In this document: piece by piece, positions 50,019 to 58,964 of the stretch
How positions within the stretch are numbered: the first letter of the stretch is position 1
Layout of the letters: every line of letters starts with the position of its first letter
NCBI GenBank assembly: GCA_934670025.1
Contig: CAKUOS010000006.1
Location: forward strand, 1-62,501
Direction of reading: 5' to 3'
Source of the DNA: an uncultured Oscillospiraceae bacterium
GTDB lineage: Bacteria > Bacillota > Clostridia > Oscillospirales > Oscillospiraceae
DNA length: 62,501 nt
Translations under genes and position numbers: made by a program
Notes under the pieces: generated by a model
The model's database searches: none
Told to the model about the DNA's origin: nothing
The model's input: the letters and a program-made list of their open reading frames with translations, nothing else

Positions 50019-50104
50019 GCCGGTGTGTTGGAATGGTAGACGAGGCGGACTCAAAATCCGTTGGGGTAACACTCGTGTGGGTTCGAGTCCCACCACCGGC
50101 ACCA
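50019..50104 (+). tRNA. tRNA-Leu (anticodon CAA)
   Basis: 86 nt including an encoded CCA end. Acceptor stem GCCGGTG/CACCGGC, anticodon loop CTCAAAA with anticodon CAA reading UUG codons, a long variable arm as expected for leucine (TTGGGGTAACACTCG), and T-arm GTGGG TTCGAGT CCCAC. Accessory DNA begins just downstream, so its 3' end may have served as an integration site, though no repeat of the tRNA end was found in the window. Confidence 0.95.
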
Positions 50105-50111
50105 GACAAAG

Positions 50112-50165
50112 ATAATCCGAACCAGGTCTTCGTAATCGGAGACGGGTTCGGATTATTTGTTTATT
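50112..50165 (+). terminator. Terminator after tRNA-Leu
   Basis: ATAATCCGAACC and GGTTCGGATTAT form a 12-pair stem enclosing a smaller hairpin (GTCTTCGTAATCGGAGAC), followed by TTGTTTATTT. Confidence 0.82.
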
Positions 50166-50273
50166 TCGAGAAATTTGAAGATACGCATTTCCGGAACGGT
50201 GTGCTGAAACGTCCGGAATCCAAACCCAGAGGACCGAGAAAACCAAAGATGAAACAAGATTAGGAGGGCGAAC

Positions 50274-50522
50274 ATGGAAAACATCAAAAGCTGTGAGTTT
50301 AACATGGACACAGGCTGCGTGGAACTGCGATTCGAGGACGGCAGCATGATTGTAATTGACTGCACCGCCGTGGAAAACGAAGTGGCGGACAATCTTTATG
50401 AGCGGTCGGAGCTGGATTATCTCATCTACAACGATCCGCTGGCGTATGCCGACCTCATTCTGAATGGAGACATTGAGGTATATCTGAACACCGTCACAGA
50501 ACACACGCCTTACGAAAACTGA
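50274..50522 (+). CDS. DUF6061-like small protein
   Basis: An 82-residue acidic protein (CEFNMDTGCVELRFEDGSMI then DCTAVENEVADNLYERSELD, ending NDPLAYADLILNGDIEVYL). AGGAGG lies before the ATG. I associate the pattern with the DUF6061 family of mobile elements in gut clostridia. The 100 bases upstream contain the end of a frame (RPESKPRGPRKPKMKQD) with no start, probably another remnant. Confidence 0.7.
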   Translation: MENIKSCEFNMDTGCVELRFEDGSMIVIDCTAVENEVADNLYERSELDYLIYNDPLAYADLILNGDIEVYLNTVTEHTPYEN

Positions 50523-50530
50523 ATACACGC

Positions 50531-50560
50531 AAAAAAGGACGGCTGCTGCCGTCCTTTTTC
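50531..50560 (+). terminator. Terminator after the DUF6061-like gene
   Basis: AAAAAAGGACGGC and GCCGTCCTTTTT pair around TGCT. A close copy of this terminator and its downstream sequence (CTTCAGGCGATTTTCTCA) occurs at 59245-59295. Confidence 0.82.
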
Positions 50561-50567
50561 TCTATCT

Positions 50568-50731
50568 TCAGGCGATTTTCTCAGCCTCATTGTCGGTTGC
50601 ATCCGCGTCCCGCGCTGCCTGCCACTCCGCAAACTCCCGCTGCCCTTCCTCGCTCTCATAAAAGGCGAGAATATCAGGCAGGAGGATTCGGGCGATGGTT
50701 TCGATTTCGTGCTGCGGGATACAGCATTACT
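50568..50731 (-). pseudogene. C-terminal remnant of a mobile-element protein
   Basis: The minus strand reads PQHEIETIARILLPDILAFY then ESEEGQREFAEWQAARDADA to a stop, with a stop codon directly before it. The ESEEGQREFAEW ending is familiar from short proteins of conjugative transposons. Too short to be an intact gene. Confidence 0.5.
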
Positions 50732-50945
50732 GTTCTATGAGTCACTCATAAAGCTTCTTGCAACAAAGCAGCATATAGAGTAGCAGGAAAAGCTAGCTGT
50801 TGCAGTCGGAGCATATCTCATTACCGATACTAAAACAGGCGCGCACTTCGTCGGCGTTGCCGGCAGAGAACAGGTCAATATCTGGAGCAAATTGAGCGAA
50901 TATGTACAGACAAAATACGCGGAAATTAAGCGCAATAGTAGCTAA
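50732..50945 (+). pseudogene. Degraded gene fragment with in-frame stop
   Basis: The frame reads LLFYESLIKLLATKQHIE, stop, then QEKLAVAVGAYLITDTKTGA through EQVNIWSKLSEYVQTKYAEI to a stop. The stop interrupts what looks like one coding region. No family recognised; base composition is more AT-rich than the chromosome around it. Confidence 0.45.
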
Positions 50946-51017
50946 AAATAGAAAACCTAAAAGAAATGCAGCTTCCGCATAAGTTTTATTGACGCAAACG
51001 TAAAACTATTACAAAAA

Positions 51018-51382
51018 TCAATTACCGTATCCATACGGACGCGATCAAAGAAAATCTGATCCCGCCAGAGCTGTCGGCACGGCAAATGTCGCTGGTATAT
51101 GCCAGCGAAGCCGATGTGCTGAATATGGCGCTGTTCGGCAAGACTGTAAAACAGTGGCGCGATGAGAATCCGGGACTGAAGGGCAACATCCGCGATTACG
51201 CAAATGTGTCGCAGCTCGTGCGCTTTTCCAATCTGGAGAATCTGAACGCGGTATTTATCAACGACGGCCTTCCGCAGCCGGAACAGCTGGCGAAGCTCAA
51301 CGCAATCGCAATTCAGCAGATGCGCGTGCCGACGGAGGATCATCGGATTTTGAAGTTGGAAAATCAAAAGCAGGAATCCTAA
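51018..51382 (+). pseudogene. 5'-truncated KilA-N-type DNA-binding protein
   Basis: Reads IHTDAIKENLIPPELSARQM, SLVYASEADVLNMALFGKTV, then QWRDENPGLKGNIRDYANVS and further to a stop. This matches the C-terminal half of KilA-N/antirepressor-like proteins carried by mobile elements. The N-terminal KilA-N domain is missing, so it is probably decayed. Confidence 0.6.
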
Positions 51383-51647
51383 TTGCATTTTTATAATGGC
51401 AGGTGCATAACAAATAAAAAGAGTTGGCGTGTGGTGCTGAGATGCGAATTAATCCATAGTGTTCACATGACACGTATCGTCGCGGACTGCGCAAGTTCGC
51501 GGCGACTTTTTTATGCTCTGCATCAAAAGTCATCCCGCACCCGCTTCGCCGCGCCTCTCCTGCGGACGAAAAGGCTCCGCTTTCCGATTCCGGAAAGCGG
51601 AGCTTTGTTTCTGCGGACGGCCGGGAGAACGTGGCCGCCGCGTGCGG
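51383..51647. other. 265-bp region without an intact gene
   Basis: Contains AATCCATAGTGTTCACAT (about 51451-51468), resembling AATCTATAGTGTTCCCAT at about 59220-59237, and the terminator at 51574-51603. It may hold one end of an old mobile element. Confidence 0.45.
51574..51612. terminator. Terminator of the BCCT transporter gene
   Basis: GCTCCGCTTTCCG and CGGAAAGCGGAGC form a 13-pair stem around ATTC. On the minus strand it is followed by CTTTTCGTC, on the plus strand by TTTGTTTC. Confidence 0.82.
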
Positions 51648-53226
51648 TCAATCGGCGGGAACTTCTGCGTCGGGCGCGGCCTCGCCGAGCTCTTCCAGCA
51701 GCACAAAGTCATAGCGCCTGCGCTGCACAAGACTCTTGATAAAGGCGGCGGCCGACAGCAGCATCAGGATCAGCGCGATGGGTCCGAGCGCAACAAGGAT
51801 GGATTGCAGCGCGTTATAGTCACCCGCGAGCAGAACGACGAGTCCCAGCGCACCGGAGACGAGGCCCCAGAATATCCGCAGCGAGATCGGGGAGGAGGAT
51901 TCCGCGCCGAGCGTCGTACAGCTGTCTGCGATGGCAAGGATCTGGGACTGCATACACGTGGCAAAGGAGAGGAATACCGCGATCAGGCCGCCGACTTTGA
52001 AGAAACCGGACAGCGGCAGGAAATCGGCCAGCGCGAAGTTGGCGACGGATGCGCCGTAGGTCTCCAGCATACCGGCCAGGTCGCCGATGCCGTTCATCTG
52101 GATATAGATCGCTTCGCTGCCGAAGGCGCCGAACCAGAGGAAGATGAAGATGGACGGGCCGATCAGGTTGACGGCGATGAATTCGCGGATCGTGCGGCCC
52201 TTGGCCAGCTTGACGAGGAATGTGCCGAACACGGGCGTGCAGACCAGATACCAGGCGTTGAAGAAAATGGTCCAGCTGCCGACCCAGCCGGTCTTCTGCG
52301 CAGGCTCAGTGTAGAGGGAGATCTTGACGAAGCGGTCGAGATAGTAGCCCAGCGCGTTGGTCATGCTGTCGAACTGGAACGTCGTGTGGCCGAGGATCAT
52401 GACGCCGAGCAGCAGCGCGAAGAACAGGTAAACGTTGATCTTGCTGAGGTAGGTCATGCCCTTTTTCAGACCCGTGCTGGTGGTGACGAGGCACAGGCCG
52501 GTCACGATGGCGATGACGATGATGTAGGCGAGGCTCGTGCTGAAATTCTGCCCGGTGATGAAGCCTGCGCCGCCGGTCAGCTGCAATGCAGCCACGCCGA
52601 TGGAGGCGCACAGACCGCCGAAGGTCACGAGCAGCGCGAATGCGTCGATGATCGAGCCGAGATGGCCGTCGACCTTTTTGCCGAAGAGGGGATACATACC
52701 GGAGCTGTATTTGTCCTTGTGCCGTGCATGGTGTACCATGAGCGTCAGGCACAGGCCGCCGGCGGTATACAGCGAATACGGCGTGATGAGCCAGTGCATG
52801 AAGATGTAGCCCCAGGATTCGGCCGCTTCGGGCGTGCCCGCGCCGATGCCGAGGAACGAAGGCGTGTTGACATAGAAGTTCAGCGGCTCATAGGTACCGT
52901 AATAGACAAGACCGATGCCGATGCAGGTCGTGAGCGCGACGGAGAACCACGAGAAGCGGTCCATTTCGGGCTTGGCGTCCTTGCCGCCGATCTTGATGTC
53001 GCCCCATTTTGTAAACATGATGCCGACACAGAAGATGACCAGCAGGAACGGGCCGATCAGCATCAGGGCGCCGAATTTATCAATGGAGAAGTCGAAAACC
53101 GCGCTTGCAGCCGCGGCAAGACCCGACGGGCTGATAAAACCGTAGATAATCAGCGGGATGAGAATGACGGCGACGGGTACGACGACCCACCAAGTCGATC
53201 AGAGATAATCCTTTCTTTTCTTTCAC
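51648..53226 (-). pseudogene. BCCT-family transporter gene with an N-terminal frameshift
   Basis: BCCT carriers move betaine, choline, carnitine and related quaternary ammonium compounds by Na+/H+ symport or antiport. About 526 residues and 12 membrane segments are encoded. Core motifs include TTCIGIGLVYYGTYEPLNFY and GYIFMHWLITPYSLY. A GTG start at 53226 behind AAAGGAG gives KEKKGLSLID, after which the frame is lost: one extra base near 53192 (CTTGGTGG instead of CTGGTGG) shifts to the frame that continues WWVVVPVAVILIPLIIYGF. Internal ATGs could restart at 53063 but would miss the first membrane segment. It may be a true mutation or an assembly error. Confidence 0.8.
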
Positions 53227-53295
53227 TTGTTCAGTCTCCTTTCGTTTCACTTGTTGTTGTCCGATTGAGAGACATCCGAAGGGCGCATTCGGCGA

Positions 53296-54225
53296 TCACA
53301 CGGCGTCGAGTGCCCGCAGATCGCGTCCGGGGATGTCGGTGTGCAGACCGGCTTTCACAAACAGGTTGCGGATGGAAATCAGCCATTCATCAGAAGGGGG
53401 CTCAAACTTTGTGAATTGCGCGCCGATACTTTTGGATTTTGCGATGCCCAGCTCGTGGTACGGGAGCAGGGCGACGCTGCGCAGATCATGCTGCCGCAGG
53501 AACGCGGCGGTCGCGTCGATGATCTGCGGCGTGTCGTTGACGTTGTGGATGAGGGGCATCCGGATCTGGATCTTTGCATTAAGCGCCGGGACGGCGGCCA
53601 GACGGCGCAGATTATCGAGGATCCGCGCGTTGGAAACGCCGGTGTAGGCCTGATGCACATCGTCGTCGATCGATTTCATGTCGTAGAGGATGTACTCGGC
53701 CCGCTCGCTCAGCGCCAGCAGCGTCTCATAGCGGCCCAGACCGCTCGTTTCGATCGCCACGCCGACGCCCTGCGCGCGCGCCGCGTCGGCCAGCGCAAGG
53801 ACGAACGGTCCGTGGCTCAGACATTCGCCGCCGCTGATGGTCAGTCCGCCGCCTGTGGCGTCGTAGTAGCCCTTGTCCTGGACGACGAGCGCCATCACGT
53901 CCTCTACGCTCATGGACGTCGCGGCGAGCGTCAGCCCCTCGGCATAGCAGTTCTCGGTGCAGGCGTAGCACTTGTGACAGACGGTCTTGTCATGGTGGAA
54001 GCCCGTCTCGTCAAACGTGATCGCCTCGACCGGGCAGGCTGCCGCGCAGGCGCGGCAGCCGATGCACCGGTGCTTGTGATACATCAGCTGGTTTTCGAAC
54101 GCGACCAGCTCCGGATTGTGGCACCACTTGCAGCGCAGAGGGCAACCCTTCAGAAAAACCGTGGTACGGATCCCCGGGCCGTCGCCCGTGGAGAACTTTT
54201 GAATGCCGCCGATCAGTGTTCTCAT
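53296..54225 (-). CDS. Glycyl-radical enzyme activase
   Basis: Radical SAM enzyme that generates the glycyl radical on the neighbouring GRE. The 309-residue protein has the CxxxCxxC motif CPLRCKWC (28-35), two inserted ferredoxin clusters (CIGCRACAAACP and CHKCYACTENC), GGGLTISGGECLSH and the later ETSGLGRYE and YDMKSIDDD motifs. Typical length is about 260-320 with the clusters. GGAGG lies seven bases before the ATG; 42 bases separate it from the GRE. Confidence 0.94.
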   Translation of the reverse strand: MRTLIGGIQKFSTGDGPGIRTTVFLKGCPLRCKWCHNPELVAFENQLMYHKHRCIGCRACAAACPVEAITFDETGFHHDKTVCHKCYACTENCYAEGLTLAATSMSVEDVMALVVQDKGYYDATGGGLTISGGECLSHGPFVLALADAARAQGVGVAIETSGLGRYETLLALSERAEYILYDMKSIDDDVHQAYTGVSNARILDNLRRLAAVPALNAKIQIRMPLIHNVNDTPQIIDATAAFLRQHDLRSVALLPYHELGIAKSKSIGAQFTKFEPPSDEWLISIRNLFVKAGLHTDIPGRDLRALDAV

Positions 54226-54267
54226 ATCGCTGCCTCCTGTACGTTGTGGATTCAGGCCGTCGGAAAA

Positions 54268-56637
54268 TCAGGCCAGATGGATGGTGCGGTCGATGATCGT
54301 CTGCTGCACGGCCTCGTCCAGCTCGGTGAAGTACGCCAGATAGCCCGAGACGCGGACGACGATATCGCGGTAGTTTTCCGGATCCTTCTGCGCTTTGCGC
54401 AGCGTCTCGTTGTCGACGACGTTCGCCTGAATGTGATAGCCGCCGTTTTCGCAGTAGTTGCGGAAGACACCCTCGATGATTTTGATGCCGTTTTCGCCCG
54501 AGACGGAGTTCGGGTCGAAGCGCGTGTTGTACAGCTGCGCGGCGTGGTTGTGCTCGATGTGCATTTTTGCGACCGAGTTTGCCGAGGCGGTCGGGCCGCT
54601 CGTGTCACGGCCCATCATCGGCGAGGCGTTGTCGGAGATGGGCGTGAAGGCCAGACGGCCGTCGGGCGTGGCGCCGCAGTAGCTGCCGAGCGGGACGTTG
54701 TGCGTCTGCGTCATGTTGCCCGCGGAATAGCGGCCGCCGCGGCAGTCGCGGATGTTCTGATAATAATGCGCCAGATCCTCGATGATATCGGCCAGCCGCT
54801 GGTCGATGCGCTCGATGTCGTTGCCGTATTTCGGCGCGCGGTTGATGAGATACTGACGCAGCGCCTCGTTGCCTTCGAAGTTGGTGTCGCAGAGATGGAT
54901 CAGCTCGTCCATCGTCAGCTTGTGCTCCTGGAACACGGCGTACTCAATGGCGTTGATGCTGTCGGCCGCGGTCGCAGGGCCGGCCATGAACAGGCTGTTG
55001 AACAGATAGTTCGCGCCGCCCTCCTGGATCGTCTTTCCGCGCTCGATGCAGCCGTCGAGGAAGATGGAATGGTAGACGCAGGGCAGATAGTACGCCTGTA
55101 CGGACATGGTTGCGTTGACGGCATAGGTGTGAAGATCCGCGAAGTGATGCAGCTGCTTCTGATATGCCGCGACAAACTCATCAATCGAACGGAACGTTCT
55201 GGGGTCGCCGGTCTTCAGACCGACCTCCAGCCCGGTGCGGGGATCCTTGCCGTTGTGCAGCGTGAGTTCGAGGATCTTCGGCATATTGAGATAGCCGCCG
55301 ATGGGGCTGCCGTCGGCCTGACCGCAGCCGGGCATCGTCTCGACACAGCCGGTCGTACACCAGTCGCGCGCCTCTTCGAGCGTGCCGCCCTTGTTGAGGA
55401 CGATCTTCATGGCCATGTCGTCGCTAAAGAAGGCGGGATTCGCGAGCCCCTCCTGGATCATCTTGCAGGCCTTGCGGACGATCTTCTCCGATGTTTTGCG
55501 GTTGTAGCGCAGAATGAACGGCGGGTTGGACAGGTGCATCTCGTAAGCGGCGTCCAGCGCCATATCGGTCAGCTCGTTGCAGGCATCCTCGCCGTCGGCC
55601 GTGTAGCCGCCCAGATGCATATTCTGCCAGGTGGGAAGACCGGCGTTGGCTTTGGCGTAGTAGTTGTCGGCGATGAAGAACAGCGAGTCGACCTTCAGCA
55701 TCAGCTGTTCGATCAGCTCGATGCCGCGTTCGCGGTCGATGCGGCCCGCAGCCAGATCCTTTTCATAATAAGGATAGAACCAGACGTCGAAGCGGTGCAG
55801 CTGCGTCGAATGCGCGTTGCACTCGATGTGCATGACGACGTGCATCATCCATTCGTGCTGGAGCGCCTCCCAGAACGTCTCGGGCGGATATTCCGGGACC
55901 TTGCGGCAGATGCGGGCCATCTCCAGAAGCTCGGCCCGGCGCTGCTCGGTGGGCGCCTGTGCGGCCAGACGCTCGGCTTCGTCCGCGTTGCGGTGCGCAT
56001 AGCGGATGACTGCCTCCATGACGATGATGAGCGACTGCCAGTAGAGGACCTTCTGTTCCTTTTCCAGCGTCATGGGCGTCTCATAGGCCTCGCGGATGCG
56101 GCGCTGGCAGTCTTCGATGTGCCAGCGGAAGCCATGCGAGAGCATCCGCTTGAAATTCATGCTGATCGCCGAGGACGACAGCCCGCGGCCGCCGGATTTG
56201 AACGCGCCGACAGTCTCGGCGTCCTTGATGAACTGCGGCATTGTCGCGTTCATGATGTCTTCGGTGGATTTGCCGTCCCAGTAGTCCAGACACTCGAGAA
56301 TGGCCTTGCATTCCTCCGGGGTCATGTCCATCGGGTCGGTTGCGCGGGTGGTCATGCCGGGCAGCTCGTTTTTCAGCCACATCAGACCGGAGGAATACTC
56401 CGGGAAGATCAGGCCGGCGCGGATCTTCTCGGTGGCAGAGCCCAGGAGCAACTCCCCAACGCGGATCACGATCGCTTTGCGATCGAGCACATACTCCAGA
56501 ATGTGCGCACGGAAGAGCCATACCGGCTCACCGGCGTACTTCTTGTATGCTTTGGTTGCGAGGAGCAGCCGCTCGGCGCTGATGGCCGGCTTCGCCGCGC
56601 GTTGGTTTTCACGTAATTGGGCGATTCTGTCTGTCAC
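54268..56637 (-). CDS. Glycyl radical enzyme of the eliminase (GCVE) type, substrate unknown
   Basis: A 789-residue PFL-fold enzyme. The thiyl-radical Cys is C431 in CTTGCVET, with the general base E433, as in diol/glycerol dehydratases, CutC and HypD. The glycyl radical loop is RVSGYLAYF with G765. CutC- or HypD-specific features cannot be confirmed by eye, and no microcompartment genes are nearby. Context (BCCT carrier, opine-type dehydrogenase, MerR) suggests C-N, C-O or C-S bond cleavage of an amine-like substrate. GTG start behind AGGAGG at eight bases. Confidence 0.92.
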   Translation of the reverse strand: MTDRIAQLRENQRAAKPAISAERLLLATKAYKKYAGEPVWLFRAHILEYVLDRKAIVIRVGELLLGSATEKIRAGLIFPEYSSGLMWLKNELPGMTTRATDPMDMTPEECKAILECLDYWDGKSTEDIMNATMPQFIKDAETVGAFKSGGRGLSSSAISMNFKRMLSHGFRWHIEDCQRRIREAYETPMTLEKEQKVLYWQSLIIVMEAVIRYAHRNADEAERLAAQAPTEQRRAELLEMARICRKVPEYPPETFWEALQHEWMMHVVMHIECNAHSTQLHRFDVWFYPYYEKDLAAGRIDRERGIELIEQLMLKVDSLFFIADNYYAKANAGLPTWQNMHLGGYTADGEDACNELTDMALDAAYEMHLSNPPFILRYNRKTSEKIVRKACKMIQEGLANPAFFSDDMAMKIVLNKGGTLEEARDWCTTGCVETMPGCGQADGSPIGGYLNMPKILELTLHNGKDPRTGLEVGLKTGDPRTFRSIDEFVAAYQKQLHHFADLHTYAVNATMSVQAYYLPCVYHSIFLDGCIERGKTIQEGGANYLFNSLFMAGPATAADSINAIEYAVFQEHKLTMDELIHLCDTNFEGNEALRQYLINRAPKYGNDIERIDQRLADIIEDLAHYYQNIRDCRGGRYSAGNMTQTHNVPLGSYCGATPDGRLAFTPISDNASPMMGRDTSGPTASANSVAKMHIEHNHAAQLYNTRFDPNSVSGENGIKIIEGVFRNYCENGGYHIQANVVDNETLRKAQKDPENYRDIVVRVSGYLAYFTELDEAVQQTIIDRTIHLA

Positions 56638-56710
56638 GATCGATACCTCCTGTTGTAGTATTGCCGGCGCTGGTGGTGATCGGCTCCCGCCGGCGGGAAA
56701 ACCTTATAAA

Positions 56711-56752
56711 AACAGCGCAAATAGTGTGCGTCGCCGTGCTATTTGCGCTGTT
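56711..56752 (-). terminator. Hairpin between the dehydrogenase and GRE genes
   Basis: AACAGCGCAAATAG and CTATTTGCGCTGTT form a 14-pair stem around a 14-base loop; on the minus strand T5 follows. It lies inside the operon, so it could be a partial terminator or a processing site that sets GRE levels. Confidence 0.7.
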
Positions 56753-56786
56753 TCGCTGTCTCAGAGCGTATCCGGCGGACGGGAGA

Positions 56787-57875
56787 TCACTTCTTGCCGG
56801 TCGCGGCGTAGGTGCGGATCTGCTCTGCTGTCATGCCGTCGAGGCCGAGCGCATCGACCGTGCGGCCGCGCTCCGTCCAGTCGGTGGAATGGACAGCGTT
56901 ATAAATATTGATAACAGAGTCGATGGTGGGCGTCGGCACACCGATCGCCTTGGCCAGGCTGGCCCAGGGCACGAGGCCATAGGGCGCGTCTTCGGTCAGG
57001 TAGCGGTTGTTGATGTCGTTCGGGCCGCAGATCGGCGTCAGCGCGATGCAGCCGTGTACGCAGCGGTACATATCCTGCCAGGTGTAGCCCTCTTCCATGC
57101 CGAGGAAGTCTTCCAGCGCGGTGATGTGATAGCCGAGCGCCTTGCCGATGGCCTTGCGCTCGTTGTCCAGCGCGATGTTGACTCTGGCGGCCGACGGCGT
57201 GAAGCCGTGCTCATACAGATAGAAGTCGCCGGTGGCGCGGTTTTCGATCGGGCCGAGGTTCAGCACGCAGGGACCGGAATGCAGCGCGGGGTTGATGTTG
57301 GCGATGCCGACTTCCAGCGCGTCCTGATAGACCTTGTGGAACGGGAAGAACTCGTACAGCTCGTCGATGACTTCCTTGCCCTTGTCGGCGGGGATAAAGC
57401 CGATGCCGACCTTGTTGCGGCCGTAGCAGCTGACAGTGCACGGGCCCTGGAGGCGGGTGTCATAGGGCAGCGTGTCGGTCTCGGCAAAGATGGGCTTCTC
57501 AACGCCGTCGAACACGTGGTTGAACAGGAGGCTGCCCCAGGCGCCGGGGAAGCAGACGAAGATCTGGTCCTTGGTCAGCTTGCCTCTGAGCAGCTGCGCG
57601 TAGTCGTTCTGCGCGAAAGCGGGGCAGACGAGGAAGACATAGCGCGTGCCGGCGACGGCCTTGTCGATGTCGTCGGTGACCTCATGGATGTGCGCGACGC
57701 CCTCGACCGCACCGGAAATCTTGATCGCCTTCGTCTCAAAGAGCTTGGAGATGCCGGCCTTGAAGCGCGGCATTTCATACATCGTGACCTCGAAACCGCG
57801 CAGCGTGAGATCTGCCGCCATCGTATGTGCACCGTGTCCGCCGCCCAGGATCGTAACTTTCTTTTCGAACTTCAT
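56787..57875 (-). CDS. NAD/NADP octopine/nopaline dehydrogenase family protein
   Basis: Opine-type dehydrogenases couple reductive condensation of an amine and a 2-oxoacid, or the reverse oxidative cleavage. The 362-residue protein has the Rossmann start VTILGGGHGAHTMAADLTLR and LVCPAFAQNDYAQLL, then the C-terminal helical domain with ANINPALHSGPCVLNLGPIE (catalytic His expected in the NxxxH region). ATG at 57875 has GGAGG eight bases upstream. It is the first gene after the MerR-type promoter, placing it in the GRE pathway. Confidence 0.88.
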   Translation of the reverse strand: MKFEKKVTILGGGHGAHTMAADLTLRGFEVTMYEMPRFKAGISKLFETKAIKISGAVEGVAHIHEVTDDIDKAVAGTRYVFLVCPAFAQNDYAQLLRGKLTKDQIFVCFPGAWGSLLFNHVFDGVEKPIFAETDTLPYDTRLQGPCTVSCYGRNKVGIGFIPADKGKEVIDELYEFFPFHKVYQDALEVGIANINPALHSGPCVLNLGPIENRATGDFYLYEHGFTPSAARVNIALDNERKAIGKALGYHITALEDFLGMEEGYTWQDMYRCVHGCIALTPICGPNDINNRYLTEDAPYGLVPWASLAKAIGVPTPTIDSVINIYNAVHSTDWTERGRTVDALGLDGMTAEQIRTYAATGKK

Positions 57876-57960
57876 AATTTGACCCTCCATCGTAAATAAA
57901 CAGATGTTCTTGGTTCAGCGACAGGCTGTCGTTGCGACGCCGCGTCTGAACTCTGTGGTC

Positions 57961-57991
57961 AGCATAAACCTTGGAGTTGCTCCAATGTCAA
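57961..57991 (-). promoter_or_regulatory. MerR-type promoter with 19-bp spacer and dyad
   Basis: On the minus strand TTGACA (57986-57991) and TATGCT (57961-57966) are 19 bases apart, too long for sigma-A alone. The spacer contains TTGGAGCAACTCCAA (57971-57985), arms TTGGAG/CTCCAA. Such geometry is the hallmark of promoters activated by MerR-family proteins through DNA twisting; the regulator gene is just upstream at 58146. Confidence 0.88.
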
Positions 57992-58145
57992 TACAAATGT
58001 TTTACAATCTGTGAAATTTGTTAAAGAACAAGAAATTGCAGCGTTCAATTTGTTCGTAATACACAAAAATTCGGCGGATTTGGAGAAAAAACATGGTTCA
58101 AAGACCAGGCAAGGAAAAAACTTGCGATATGAAAACAAATATGGC

Positions 58146-58964
58146 CTATTTATTTTCCATATAAATTCTGATCTCGCAGGGATAACCATAGTTTGTATAA
58201 TCGAACAATTGCAGGCCGATCTCATCTGCAATGATATATCTGGGCGTGATGCCGTGCTCTTCCAGATACTGATTGAGCGCCGCGCAGTCTGCGGTCTTGT
58301 CAAAGACACGCACGATACTGCATAAATATTCACCGGCGGGAAAGACGAGCGAGGCGTCGTCGCCGATATGCTCCATGTTCGTCTCGCTGAATTCGACATA
58401 TTCGCCCCGTTTGATAAACCGGTCCTGCCGCATGGCCTCCGGGTCGATCAGGAAGCCGTAGTGCCGTCGGATCGGGATGTCATTGCCGAAAATATTGGCG
58501 CAGGTCTGCATGAGCGCAATGTGGAACGCATCCTGATTATCAGGATGCTCGGAGTAGATCACACGCTTTTTCGGGAAATATTTCATATAAATGCTGGAGG
58601 AATCATGAATATTCTGGATCTTCTGATGTTCCTCCGCGTACCAGTCGATGTAATCGATGGCGCTGTGAAGCTGATCGATACGGCTGATGGCCTGCGCGCG
58701 ATATTTTTTCATCAGCGCGACGACCGTGTTGTTGTCGTTTGATTCCAGAATCTGGCAGATATCCTCCAGCGTGATGTTGAGCCGGCGGCAGCAGGTGATG
58801 ATGTCCAGCATCCAGAACTGGTCGAATGTGTAATAGCGGTAGCCGTTTCGCGGGCTGACAAATTTCGGCTGAAACAGCCCGATCTTATCGTAAAAGCGCA
58901 GCGTGTCCTTGGAAACGCCGGTGATGCGGCTGATCTGTCCGATTGTATATTGTTGTGTATTCAA
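58146..58964 (-). CDS. MerR-family regulator with GyrI-like effector domain
   Basis: A 272-residue regulator. The N-terminal winged helix reads YTIGQISRITGVSKDTLRFY, DKIGLFQPKFVSPRNGYRYY, then a dimerisation coiled coil (about 75-115). The C-terminal 150 residues (FPAGEYLCSIVRVF, YIIADEIGLQLFDYTNYGYP, EIRIYME) resemble the GyrI/BmrR small-molecule-binding fold. TTG start behind GGGAGG. It should activate the GRE operon from the dyad promoter when the inducer, perhaps the substrate, is bound. Confidence 0.88.
   Translation of the reverse strand: MNTQQYTIGQISRITGVSKDTLRFYDKIGLFQPKFVSPRNGYRYYTFDQFWMLDIITCCRRLNITLEDICQILESNDNNTVVALMKKYRAQAISRIDQLHSAIDYIDWYAEEHQKIQNIHDSSSIYMKYFPKKRVIYSEHPDNQDAFHIALMQTCANIFGNDIPIRRHYGFLIDPEAMRQDRFIKRGEYVEFSETNMEHIGDDASLVFPAGEYLCSIVRVFDKTADCAALNQYLEEHGITPRYIIADEIGLQLFDYTNYGYPCEIRIYMENK

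Noticed and set aside
50019..50104. tRNA-Leu as proven attachment site of the accessory region
   Set aside because: No second copy of the tRNA 3' end was found within the window, so the claim cannot be supported here.
53341..56616. Very long open frame (over 1000 codons) on the plus strand opposite the glycyl radical enzyme and activase
   Set aside because: It mirrors codon periodicity of the real minus-strand genes in GC-rich DNA, has no recognisable domain, and the opposite strand encodes complete enzymes.
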